49,498 nucleotides of DNA from an uncultured Chitinophagaceae bacterium (GTDB lineage Bacteria > Bacteroidota > Bacteroidia > Chitinophagales > Chitinophagaceae): positions 1 through 49,498 of the forward strand of contig CALMED010000033.1 in the NCBI GenBank assembly GCA_937862815.1, written 5' to 3'. A program made the position numbers and the translations under genes. Shown piece after piece: positions 1 through 8,001 of the stretch (its first letter is position 1; every line of letters starts with the position of its first letter). The notes beneath the pieces were generated by a model. It did no database searches. It worked only from the letters and a program-made list of their open reading frames with translations, and was not told where the DNA came from.

Positions 1-170
1 GAAAGGGACCCCGGGATTAAGGTGAAGGATTTTGTTGAATGAATTTCAGCCAATGCAATTCCGGAACTCCGGGGTCTTCTCCGAATGACCCCGGAAGGGT
101 GGTGTTGAGTTGAGTACCCGCTCATAAATTAAATTCGCCCTACCCGGGGTCTCCTGAAAGGGACCCCGGG
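1..170. repeat. Left arm of REP-like hairpin array
   Basis: Two kinds of GC-rich hairpin alternate. Hairpin A (69-94) has arms CCGGGGTC and GACCCCGG around a ten-base loop. Hairpin B (143-170) has arms CCCGGGGTC and GACCCCGGG. Bases 1-15 are the right half of another B element cut by the window edge, so the array continues to the left. The linkers match those of the array right of the transposase gene; bases 1-84 recur at 1170-1253 with one mismatch. Such palindromic elements flanking a RAYT gene are what is known as a REP or REPtron arrangement. Runs of transcribed hairpins may also terminate or stabilise transcripts, which is inference. Confidence 0.85.
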
Positions 171-202
171 GCTTTGGAACAAGTCTTTATAGGCAAAGTG
201 AG

Positions 203-769
203 TCACATAACTTCTTGTACGTGAACTAACCATTTATGATCCGAGTGACCTGTTTCGTAAAAAGAGGCGCTTGAATACATGTATTCGTTATAGTTATCAG
301 CTAGATTCCATTTCCCTGATACTGGGTTATAATGGATATAATCAATTTTCTGATTCACCATAAATGATGATTCACACAAACGGGCATCAAAGCCAGGTTC
401 GAAGACCTTGTGCTTTTGACCCTTTTTGCATTCATTACTACTGACATACTGACTGAGTTCATTTAACAATTTCCATTCATTGAGTTGTTTTAGCCGGCTG
501 ATTATTTCATAAGCCAAAAACCTCTTTCCATTACCGACTAATACCTGAAGGGATGTTTTCATGAATGGAAAATGTAGCATCACATGGATATGGTTTGGCA
601 TAACCACGTAAGCAATCACCCGTATATTCTGCTCATAAAGTCGTTCAAACCATTTGTAAACATTGCTGTAAGTCTGTGATAATTCAAACAATGGAAGCCA
701 GCGGCAACATGTGAAACTGATAAAATAGATGCTATTATCCAATAATTGGTGTGGTGTCCTGACAGCCAT
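203..769 (-). CDS. REP-associated tyrosine transposase (RAYT, Y1/IS200-like)
   Basis: A 188-residue HUH-type single-strand DNA transposase. The metal-binding HUH motif is His60-Ile-His62 in the string MPNHIHVML. A tyrosine 25 residues later (Tyr87, in FLAYEI) fits the catalytic nucleophile of the Y1 family. The C-terminal part contains YIHYNPVSGKW (residues 144-154) followed by a Tyr-Ser-Ser-Ala stretch, a signature of the RAYT branch rather than of classical IS200/IS605 TnpA. Family members bind and cleave REP hairpins at their base; here GC-rich hairpins lie on both sides, which fits. The gene appears intact and full-length. It is richer in A+T than its neighbours, which suggests recent acquisition. 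There is no accompanying TnpB. Whether it mobilises itself or only the hairpins cannot be told from sequence. Confidence 0.9.
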   Translation of the reverse strand: MAVRTPHQLLDNSIYFISFTCCRWLPLFELSQTYSNVYKWFERLYEQNIRVIAYVVMPNHIHVMLHFPFMKTSLQVLVGNGKRFLAYEIISRLKQLNEWKLLNELSQYVSSNECKKGQKHKVFEPGFDARLCESSFMVNQKIDYIHYNPVSGKWNLADNYNEYMYSSASFYETGHSDHKWLVHVQEVM

Positions 770-917
770 AGGTGAATTTTTTAATTAGTTAGCGTTATGA
801 AGTTAAATGATAATCCTGTAGATGAAAATTTTCGAACTATAAAAAATGAAGAAACCTTGGTTGCCTCCTGACGCAGACCCTTATGCATAAGCTTACTTGT
901 TATGACCATATACTGAA

Positions 918-1310
918 CCCCGGGGTCTTCTCCGAAAGACCCCGGAGGGGTGGATTTGAGTTAAGAAACCGTCTGCCTATCCCAAAACGCCCACCCCGGG
1001 GTCTCCTCCAAGGGACCCCGGGATTCAGAAAACGTAATTGCTGGAATGAATTTCACCCCGAAACGTATCCGGAACTCCGGGGTCTTCTTCGAAAGACCCC
1101 GGAGGGGAGTTGTTGAGTTTAGGACCCGGCTCTTAAAATTGAAAACACCCGCCCTACCCGGGGTCTCCTGAAAGGGACCCCGGGATTAAGGTGAAGGATT
1201 TTGTTGAATGAATTTCAGCCAATGTAATTCCGGAACTCCGGGGTCTTCTCCGATAAACTCCGGAGGGGAGTTGTTGAGTTGAGGACCCGGCTCTTAAAAT
1301 TGAAAACACC
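918..1310. repeat. Right arm of REP-like hairpin array
   Basis: Five hairpins alternate in the order A, B, A, B, A: A at 920-945, B at 995-1022, A at 1077-1102, B at 1157-1184 and A at 1238-1263. A-to-A distances are 157 and 161 bp and B-to-B is 162 bp, so the unit is about 160 bp with two different hairpins. Loops vary less than linkers. The last A element has a decayed right arm (AACTCCGG instead of GACCCCGG) and the similarity stops near 1310, marking the array edge. The stretch 770-917 between the transposase start and the first hairpin shows nothing recognisable. The array lies just downstream of the lipoprotein gene at 1349-1831, so its hairpins may end that transcript. Confidence 0.85.
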
Positions 1311-1348
1311 CCATAGAAAGCGGAATATTGCAAACCGTTCCAGCACTT

Positions 1349-1831
1349 CTATTTCACGAGCACAATAGCCGTTGGTAATTCTACATTGGGAAGATCGTTG
1401 AGGTTGAGCCGATCGAAGAAATAACTGCTCTGGTCGCAGCATTCACTGCGCCGGTTGTTGAAGCCGAAGAAGAGCGAATCGGTAACGGTATTATTGAGGA
1501 CCAGGTAATACGCGCCAAAAGCGTTGTTTACGGTAAAGCCCGCAGTAATGATGCTGTCGGCTGTGCCTATGGCATTACGCTGTACAAGGAACAGGCGCTG
1601 TATCTCCTCTACAGCACCGGTGGAAATACGCCGGGCGCGGATGCGCAGGTTAACGGTATCATAGACTTTAGCCGGACCCGTCAGCAGATCCTGGTTGCTG
1701 CTGTTCACCAGCCGGAATGCAAAAGTGGCCGCCTTGGGCAACGGACATTCATCCCGTGCACAATCCTTGCCACACTGTGAGAATAAGAGCAGGGAAGCAC
1801 ATCCGAGGAAAACAACTTTTATAAACTTCAT
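1349..1831 (-). CDS. Small cysteine-rich lipoprotein, function unknown
   Basis: A 160-residue exported protein. Residues 1-20 form a lipoprotein signal (two lysines, a hydrophobic stretch, then Phe-Ser-Gln-Cys20). Two further cysteines follow close behind (in CGKDCARDEC), and a Cys-Cys pair lies near the C-terminus in SECCDQSS. The remainder is predicted to be beta-rich, with no domain I can name. It has its own -7 box (1884-1891) just beyond the end of the symporter gene, so it is probably transcribed independently. Downstream is the REP-like array. The lipid anchor is well supported; a surface or periplasmic role is only inferred. Confidence 0.75.
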   Translation of the reverse strand: MKFIKVVFLGCASLLLFSQCGKDCARDECPLPKAATFAFRLVNSSNQDLLTGPAKVYDTVNLRIRARRISTGAVEEIQRLFLVQRNAIGTADSIITAGFTVNNAFGAYYLVLNNTVTDSLFFGFNNRRSECCDQSSYFFDRLNLNDLPNVELPTAIVLVK

Positions 1832-1883
1832 GGATTACTTTTTTCACCGGAACCAACTTTTAGGTGGTCCCGCTTTACGGGCA

Positions 1884-1891
1884 CAAAGGTA
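1884..1891 (-). promoter_or_regulatory. -7 promoter box of the lipoprotein gene
   Basis: On the minus strand this reads TACCTTTG, a perfect match to the Bacteroidota consensus TAnnTTTG. It lies 52 bases before the ATG at 1831, between the symporter stop codon and the lipoprotein start. No clear TTTG -33 box is seen at the expected distance. Confidence 0.55.
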
Positions 1892-1897
1892 GTGGCA

Positions 1898-3622
1898 TCA
1901 GGATAACCGGCGCTTCGTTCCGCCTGTTAAAATTTGAAACAACGGAGCCAGCAGCAATACCGCCACGGCCCCGATCACATTGAGCCAGAGGAAGGAAATG
2001 ATGTCGAGGTAGTAAATACCAATGACCAGGGCCTCCGACAGCAGGGCCGCCGCAAACACAGCGGGACCACCCACCCGCTTCAGGAAAAACGCCACCAGGA
2101 AAATGCCCAGGATGGTGCCGTAAAACCAACTGCCAAGAATATTGACGGCTTCGATGAGACTGTTGCCGAGGTTGTACGCAAACTGGGCGATAAGAATACA
2201 GAATACGCCCCAGAGAAGCGTGTAGAATTTACCCCAGCGGTATTCGTGGATGCTGCTCATGGGACGTTTGGCGAATTTCTTGTGGAAGTCCACCATCGTA
2301 CACGATGCCAGCGAGTTGAGCGCCGCGGCGATGCTGCCCCAGGCGGCGAGGAAGATGATGGCGATGACCAGTCCCACCAGCCCGGCCGGCAGCGTGTCGC
2401 CCACAAACCGCAAAAAGATGTAGTTGGTATCATTGGTGTCGGCACCGGGCGATGCCGTGCGGATGATCTGTTGTACTTCTTTGCGGATTTTCTTGCCTTC
2501 CGACTCTATGCGCTGCAATGCCTCCCTTCCCTGTGCTTCCGCAGCCGCATCACCGTTCCGACGGGCCTGGCTCAGCGCCACCGCAGCGGCCTGCTTTTCG
2601 AGTTGCAACGCATCAAAGCGGGCACTGGCAGTGCGATAAGCCGGCCCCTGGGCCGATGCCAGCACCTGTGCTTCCTGCGCCTGGTTGAAAAAAACGGGCG
2701 CCTTGAAAAAGCTGTAGTACGCAAAGAGCAGGCAGCCTATCAGCAGGATGGCAAACTGCAGCGGCACTTTCACCAATCCGTTCATCAGCAACCCTACCCT
2801 GCTTTCGCGGGTATCCTTTGCCGTCAGGTAACGACCCACCTGGCTCTGGTCGGTACCGAAATAGCTCAGTGCAAGGAAGAAGCCGCCAATGAGACCGCTC
2901 CAGATATTGTACCGGTCCTTCCAGTCGAAACCCTCCTGCGTCATGCCCGTTGTGATCACGTTCAGCTTGCCGCTCTTGCCGGCAATGTGCAGGGCATCGG
3001 TAAAACCAATGCCGGCCGGCAGGGATTGCACTGCATACACGGCGGCCAGCAGCATGGCGCCATAGATGATCAGGAACTGGAGTTTTTGTGTGTACGCCAC
3101 TGCCTTGGCGCCACCGGTAACGGTGTAAATGATGAGTAAACCGCCCATGAAAATATTGGTCCAGTAGATGTCCCACCCCAGCATGCTGTGCAGCACCAGC
3201 GATGGTGCAAAGATGCTGATGCCCGTGCTGAGGCCGCGGGAGAGCAGGAAGAGAAAGGAAGTGAGCGCCCGGGTGCGGGCATCAAAGCGTTGCTCCAGGA
3301 ATTCGTAGGCGGTAAAGAGTTTCAGTTTGTGAAAGAGGGGTACAAATGTGATGCTGAGGACAATCATCGCCAGCGGCAGTCCGAAATAGTACTGCACAAA
3401 CCGCATCCCGTCAGTATACGCTTGCCCCGGCGCGGTAAGAAAGGTGATGGCGCTGGCCTGGGTACCCATGATGCTGAGGAGCACCAGCCACCAGGGCATC
3501 TGGCGGTTGCTGAGAAAATAACCTTCGAGGTTGCGGGTGGTGCGGCTCTGGTACACGCCATAGAGGATCACCCCCAGGAGGGTCACCACCAACACAAGCC
3601 AATCGGTCCACTGGAAATTCAT
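1898..3622 (-). CDS. Sodium:solute symporter (SSS family)
   Basis: A 574-residue inner-membrane Na+-coupled transporter. The start at 3622 is chosen because it begins MNFQWTDWLVLVVTLLG, the usual first SSS helix, and because its ATG overlaps the stop of a tiny upstream gene (ATGA). More than ten hydrophobic segments are visible; SSS landmarks include a Gly-rich TGGAKAV segment and the conserved helix around AAWGSIAAALNSLASCT. Between roughly residues 312 and 400 there is an Ala/Gln/Glu/Arg-rich, probably helical, non-membrane insertion absent from most SSS proteins. The next gene upstream encodes an exported PIG-L deacetylase, so the substrate may be a sugar, amino sugar or organic acid released outside the cytoplasm; this is inference. 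Confidence 0.88.
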   Translation of the reverse strand: MNFQWTDWLVLVVTLLGVILYGVYQSRTTRNLEGYFLSNRQMPWWLVLLSIMGTQASAITFLTAPGQAYTDGMRFVQYYFGLPLAMIVLSITFVPLFHKLKLFTAYEFLEQRFDARTRALTSFLFLLSRGLSTGISIFAPSLVLHSMLGWDIYWTNIFMGGLLIIYTVTGGAKAVAYTQKLQFLIIYGAMLLAAVYAVQSLPAGIGFTDALHIAGKSGKLNVITTGMTQEGFDWKDRYNIWSGLIGGFFLALSYFGTDQSQVGRYLTAKDTRESRVGLLMNGLVKVPLQFAILLIGCLLFAYYSFFKAPVFFNQAQEAQVLASAQGPAYRTASARFDALQLEKQAAAVALSQARRNGDAAAEAQGREALQRIESEGKKIRKEVQQIIRTASPGADTNDTNYIFLRFVGDTLPAGLVGLVIAIIFLAAWGSIAAALNSLASCTMVDFHKKFAKRPMSSIHEYRWGKFYTLLWGVFCILIAQFAYNLGNSLIEAVNILGSWFYGTILGIFLVAFFLKRVGGPAVFAAALLSEALVIGIYYLDIISFLWLNVIGAVAVLLLAPLFQILTGGTKRRLS

Positions 3623-3735
3623 GCAAAATGTTGAGTGAAGATACGGAAGAGCAGGATCAGCGCGGCCAGCACACCGGCCACCAGCAGGTACCAGGGCCAC
3701 CACGACGAACGGGAACCGGGTGATGATTGCTTCAT
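3619..3735 (-). CDS. 38-residue single-helix membrane miniprotein
   Basis: Translating the minus strand from the ATG at 3735 gives 38 residues: a polar start (MKQSSPGSRSS), an aromatic WWPWY cluster at residues 12-16, a hydrophobic helix (about residues 17-33) and a short tail ending in HFA. Its TGA overlaps the symporter ATG in an ATGA junction, the classic sign of translational coupling. The Trp-rich interface plus single helix suggests an accessory subunit or assembly partner of the symporter. I know of small partner proteins for some sodium symporter families, but this one is shorter than those and I do not recognise its family. The coding claim rests on the overlap and composition. Confidence 0.6.
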   Translation of the reverse strand: MKQSSPGSRSSWWPWYLLVAGVLAALILLFRIFTQHFA

Positions 3736-3785
3736 GTTCAAATTTTTATTTCTGTCGCAAAGCCGGAAACGGAAATGATCCAATC

Positions 3786-3856
3786 CCTCAATCCTTCATT
3801 CCTTCATTCCTTCAGTCCTTGATTCATTCACTCATTCATTCACTCATTCATTCATT
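3786..3856. repeat. TGAA/TGAG tetranucleotide repeat after a stop codon
   Basis: On the minus strand, 3854-3823 is eight tetramers of TGAA or TGAG, the first of which contains the PIG-L stop codon. A degenerate GAAGGA/TGAAGG stretch continues to about 3786. Since four is not a multiple of three, TGA occurs in all three frames. A near-identical nine-unit run follows the glucokinase gene at 41653-41688. The gap between the PIG-L gene and the miniprotein holds little else: no clear hairpin or TAnnTTTG box. Confidence 0.8.
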
Positions 3857-6425
3857 GAACCCTTCCCGCCAGCAAATTCGCCATCAGCCGGTACGCCCCC
3901 GGTACGCCCGCCGGCAACTGCCGGAAAAACGACAGGCCGGTGTAGATGAAGCGCCCCTTGCCATAATCGGCCACCACGAGACTGCCGGTTCGGTTGGGCT
4001 CGCCGGCGTCGTGCATGGAAAGTAAAGGTACATAGCCCGGATCGGTTTGATCGGCTTCGTACACGCTCCGCTCCTGCACCCATCCTTCAAAGTCGGCGGC
4101 CGTGATGCGGTTGGGGTAATTGAACAGCGGATGCTGCGGCGCCAGGAAGGTCACTGCCGCGTCTTCTTCGGTTACACGGTTCCGTGAGATCGTAAAGGGC
4201 AGCGGCCCGATCTTTGCCCGCACCGGCCCGATCTGGCTGCTGGTGTTGTACTGCACCAGGAGGGTCCCCCCCTCCTGCACATACTGCATCAGCGCATCGT
4301 AGGCCGACCCCAGCCAGTCGTTTACGTTGTAAGCCCGGATTCCCGTCACCACCGCATCAAAGGACCGCAATTGAGCGGCGGTAATATCCTCCTGCTTCAA
4401 CAGGGTGACTTCATAACCCAGTTGCTGCAGGCAGTACGGCATGAAGTCACCGGCGCCGGGAATATAACCGATTTTCTTACCGGCCGTCTTCACCTCCACA
4501 TACACCAGTTTGCTCACCGCGTCGGGGAAGTACGTGATGGTGGGAATATGATCGTAGGATATCTTCCGGATCCGCTGCGAAAACGTGCCGCTGATGTGCG
4601 AAGCCGCTGCCGGCTGAAGGTATACGCCGGTGGCCTGTTGTTGCTTGCGGGCCCTCACCGCTACGGTCCAGTCCACCACGGTGCTTTTATCCAGCTGGAA
4701 ATTTTTGCCTTCCGGGCGTACGCTCCATCCCGCCGGTGCCGGCAGCTGCACGTTTGTGCGCCGGCTGATGGCCGTATGGCCTGTAAAACGAAAGTTGAGG
4801 CGCTTGCTGCTGGTATCGGAAAAAACCAATACCGATTGGTTGGGTTTGATCGTCACCGGGGGATACACCGCCAGCGGCTGGTACAATTCTCCTTTCACCG
4901 GGTCGGTGTACTTGTACAACACCGGCTTGGTGAAGACCAGTTCCTCTCCTTCAATCACCAGTGTAATTTTCACCACATATACCGGGGCATTTTCGGGCTG
5001 CCCCACCAGCAACGGATCCCTTACATCAAACGAGCCGGCCCGCATGGGGTGCTGCAACCAGTAGGGATCAGATAGCGTGCGGTTCTTCACCACGATGCGT
5101 TGCTGTAACAGGCGCTGCACATTTAGTTGCAACGGCATCCGCAAAAGTGTATCCACGAAATGAGGTTGCCGTTGGCAGAGCGAATCCTGCAAAGCCGCCT
5201 GGTTTACTGCGTTCCGGCCGTCCCAGGCGTCACCCACCCGGATGCGGCAGGAATCAAGTTGCACGCGACGCCACTCTACCCGCAGCGTACTGCGGTTGAT
5301 AGCCGTTAGCGTAACCCGCAGCGAATCGCCGTTCACCACGTACTCCTGGTTCGTGGATGCTTCCAGCCACAGTCCGGCACAGTATTCAATCAGGTGCTTT
5401 ACTTCTTCCCGTTTCTGCTCTTTCCAGTAACCGTCTTTTACATCGGCGATGGCTTTATACAGACGGATCAATGCGGGAACCGAAGCGGACGGATTCACAA
5501 ACGAGAATTGTTGCACCAGTTCATCCACCTGCGCATTGATGGCCGCTCCTCCCTCGAAACGGCTCCAGTCGGCCACCACATCATCCATGATATCGGCCCG
5601 TGCCTCCTTGCCGTTTACGTGGGTGAAGTATTCCCATTGTTGTCCCCGCTGCCGCGGCACACCAAAGCCCTGGCTTTTATGCTGGCTGCGGCTTTCGCTG
5701 GCAATCTCGCCGTAGCTCTTCCCCAGCAGCGGGTTAAACACGCCTACATCCATTTTCATCTGGTTCTCCGCCGTGGTGTTGGTACTCCCGAAACTGAAGG
5801 TGTTCCATAAGATGCGGCGGGCCAGCCAGGGGCGCACACCGTACTTGAACTGCTCGGGGAAACGTTTGGGATCGGCCGCCGCCAGGAAGGCTTCCTGTGC
5901 CAGCACGGCCGAAGCCGAGTGATGCCCGTGCCCGGCCCGGCTGTCGGGCGGAAAACGGGTAATGATGATATCGGGCTGAAAACGGCGGATCACCCACACC
6001 ACATCGGCCAGTATCTTCTCTTTGTTCCAGATCCGCAGCGCTTCGTCGGTTGATTTGGAGAAACCAAAATCATAAGCCGTCGTAAAAAACTGTTCGGCAC
6101 CGTCTATGCGCCGGGCCGCCAGCAATTCCTGCGTACGGATCATCCCCAGCTCCACGCCCTGCTCATCACCAATCAGGTTCTGCCCGCCATCGCCCCGGGT
6201 GATGCTGAGGTACCCCGTGCGGTACAGGCGCTCTTTGGCCAGGTAGGCCAGCAGGCGGGTGTTCTCATCGTCGGGGTGTGCCGCTACGTACAAGACGCTT
6301 CCCACTACTTTGAGCTTCTTCAGGGCCAGCAAGATCTCTGCACTGGAAGGCGCGGGCGGTGTCTGCGCCCGGACCTTGCCGGTCAAAAAACAGAACAATA
6401 CAACAGCAACTAAACGGATCCGCAT
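3852..6425 (-). CDS. Exported PIG-L (LmbE-like) deacetylase with C-terminal Rossmann-like domain
   Basis: An 857-residue protein with an N-terminal signal peptide (residues 1-20, ending VRAQ). The PIG-L domain follows, with the zinc motif AHPDDE at residues 49-54 (His50, Asp52, Asp53) and a downstream His-rich GHGHHSAS segment expected to complete the site. Family members remove acetyl groups from N-acetylglucosamine-type sugars. A long beta-rich middle region leads to a C-terminal segment (about residues 650-857) that looks like a class-I amidotransferase/ThuA-type fold, with the stretch VQEGGTLLVQYN. Most PIG-L enzymes are 200-300 residues, so this is a large multidomain, probably periplasmic, version. 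Its ATG is 2 bp from the stop of the serine hydrolase gene, indicating co-transcription. The actual substrate is unknown. Confidence 0.87.
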   Translation of the reverse strand: MRIRLVAVVLFCFLTGKVRAQTPPAPSSAEILLALKKLKVVGSVLYVAAHPDDENTRLLAYLAKERLYRTGYLSITRGDGGQNLIGDEQGVELGMIRTQELLAARRIDGAEQFFTTAYDFGFSKSTDEALRIWNKEKILADVVWVIRRFQPDIIITRFPPDSRAGHGHHSASAVLAQEAFLAAADPKRFPEQFKYGVRPWLARRILWNTFSFGSTNTTAENQMKMDVGVFNPLLGKSYGEIASESRSQHKSQGFGVPRQRGQQWEYFTHVNGKEARADIMDDVVADWSRFEGGAAINAQVDELVQQFSFVNPSASVPALIRLYKAIADVKDGYWKEQKREEVKHLIEYCAGLWLEASTNQEYVVNGDSLRVTLTAINRSTLRVEWRRVQLDSCRIRVGDAWDGRNAVNQAALQDSLCQRQPHFVDTLLRMPLQLNVQRLLQQRIVVKNRTLSDPYWLQHPMRAGSFDVRDPLLVGQPENAPVYVVKITLVIEGEELVFTKPVLYKYTDPVKGELYQPLAVYPPVTIKPNQSVLVFSDTSSKRLNFRFTGHTAISRRTNVQLPAPAGWSVRPEGKNFQLDKSTVVDWTVAVRARKQQQATGVYLQPAAASHISGTFSQRIRKISYDHIPTITYFPDAVSKLVYVEVKTAGKKIGYIPGAGDFMPYCLQQLGYEVTLLKQEDITAAQLRSFDAVVTGIRAYNVNDWLGSAYDALMQYVQEGGTLLVQYNTSSQIGPVRAKIGPLPFTISRNRVTEEDAAVTFLAPQHPLFNYPNRITAADFEGWVQERSVYEADQTDPGYVPLLSMHDAGEPNRTGSLVVADYGKGRFIYTGLSFFRQLPAGVPGAYRLMANLLAGRVQ

Positions 6426-6427
6426 AA

Positions 6428-7858
6428 TTATTTCCTGTTTGTGAGATATTCCATGATTGAAAAGGCCAATGCATCCACTTCAATGGCCGTATTGCTCAGC
6501 ACCACCACCGCGTCACCGGTCCCGCGGCAGATCAGCAGAGTACTCCGGTAACCGCCGGTGCCGCCGCTGTGGGTGATGAAGGTTTTTTGTTGCGTGGTCT
6601 GCAGGAACCAACCCAGTCCCGTTTGCGTTGCAGGGCCCGTCCGTAACGCAGGCACCAGTGTCCGCTCCAGCGCATCGGCCAGCGGCCCCTGTCCCGGCTG
6701 CAGCACAAAGCGGGCGTAGCGCAACAGATCGGCGGCGGTTGAATGCAGCGCCCCTGCTGCAGCAAAGGCCTGGAAGGTCCAGGGTGGAGTGGCATCGCCG
6801 GTACCGGTATAACCAGAGGTACGGTTCACGCGGCGGAGGCGGGCGGGAAACTGGCCGGTGTGCCGCAACCCCAGGGGCCGGCAGATCTCCCGGTTAACAA
6901 GATCGTGATAACGCTTACCCGATTGAAGTTCCAGTACCTGTCCCAGGATGGCTACCCCCATATTGGAATATTCAAAATTCTTACCCGGCTCACGGTAAGG
7001 AGTAAACGATTTCAGATAATGCAGCAGCATTTCCCGCGAATACGAACGATAGGGATCCCCGTTATTGTAACCCGGAACCACTTTAAAGTTGAGCGGCAGC
7101 GAAGGGATGCCGGAGCTGTGATTACTCAGGTGGGTGAGCGTGATGGGTTTTTCTTTCCAGGCAAGGCGGGGCAGCGAATCGGGCAGGTACAGACTGATGC
7201 AGGAGTCGGGATTGAGCACACCCGCGTTGTACCGCTTGGCCAGCAGCAGGGCGGTAAAGGTTTTGGAGATGGAACCGATTTCGTACAGACTGTTTTCGTC
7301 GGGCAACCGCCCGTTTCCGGCCTTGGTTTCGCCGTAACCGTAAAAGGTTGCTGTACCCCCTGTATAAACGCCAATGGTCATGCCGGCACTGTAGGAGGTC
7401 CGCAACCAGTTGCGCACCACCGAATCAACAACACGGTCGAGCTGGCTCCGCATGGGATTGGAACGCTGCACCAGGCTGTCCTGACCCGGCACAAAATATT
7501 TACGGAGTGCGAATGTGGTGATGGAGTCCTGCGCATTGCACGCAATGATCAGGTACAGGTTGGCTTCATCAAAAGCGGCCTTGTAGTAATGCACCGCCTG
7601 TTGCCGCCGGTCATACACGATGCTGTGAAAGTTACCGAAGGCTGTACGCTGGAGTTGATTCATCTGGCCCGTAAAAGCGGCGCGGGGCACTTTGCTGCGG
7701 AAAAAAGAATCGGTCCGGTCGTATACGCCGTTCCAGTTGCCCTGCCGCAGCAACCCGGCCACCACCTGCGCCACGGAATCGGTAGCCGGGTGGGGATCCT
7801 GTGCCCGCAGAGGCAACAGGGGCAGCAGCAGTAAAAACAGCATATGGCAACGACGCAT
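6428..7858 (-). CDS. Exported serine hydrolase, class C beta-lactamase family
   Basis: A 476-residue protein. I start it at 7858 (MRRCHMLFLLLLPLLPLRAQ), which gives a clean signal peptide; the frame is open further upstream but that part looks non-coding. An N-terminal region of about 110 residues resembles the DUF3887 type. The penicillin-binding fold then follows: nucleophile Ser196-Ile-Ser-Lys199 (SxxK), Tyr297-Ser-Asn299 (YxN), and His-Ser-Gly in THSGGTGG near the C-terminus replacing KTG. Such proteins are peptidases or esterases acting on peptidoglycan fragments, D-amino acid peptides or esters, and need not confer resistance. A one-mismatch -7 box (TAAATTCG on the minus strand, 7876-7883) precedes it. 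A perfect 12-base palindrome, CCCCGGCCGGGG, lies at 7893-7904 in the 143-base gap to the carboxypeptidase gene. Confidence 0.88.
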   Translation of the reverse strand: MRRCHMLFLLLLPLLPLRAQDPHPATDSVAQVVAGLLRQGNWNGVYDRTDSFFRSKVPRAAFTGQMNQLQRTAFGNFHSIVYDRRQQAVHYYKAAFDEANLYLIIACNAQDSITTFALRKYFVPGQDSLVQRSNPMRSQLDRVVDSVVRNWLRTSYSAGMTIGVYTGGTATFYGYGETKAGNGRLPDENSLYEIGSISKTFTALLLAKRYNAGVLNPDSCISLYLPDSLPRLAWKEKPITLTHLSNHSSGIPSLPLNFKVVPGYNNGDPYRSYSREMLLHYLKSFTPYREPGKNFEYSNMGVAILGQVLELQSGKRYHDLVNREICRPLGLRHTGQFPARLRRVNRTSGYTGTGDATPPWTFQAFAAAGALHSTAADLLRYARFVLQPGQGPLADALERTLVPALRTGPATQTGLGWFLQTTQQKTFITHSGGTGGYRSTLLICRGTGDAVVVLSNTAIEVDALAFSIMEYLTNRK

Positions 7859-8001
7859 GTGCGGAGTTTGTACAGCGAATTTAACGGAAGCTCCCCGGCC
7901 GGGGGAACCATTCACGTAAAAAACGGAAAATGATTGCCCGGCCGTCCAAACGGACAGCTCTCCTGCACGCTGCAACCCCACTTCTGCAGTTTGGCTATCG
8001 T

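Noticed and set aside
883..1116. A 77-residue open frame in the right hairpin array
   Set aside because: It is composed of the repeats themselves, with an Arg/Pro-rich sequence and no family.
1..1310. CRISPR-like array
   Set aside because: The repeats are two different palindromes with similar, not unique, linkers of 40-55 bases, and no cas genes are present; a RAYT gene explains them better.
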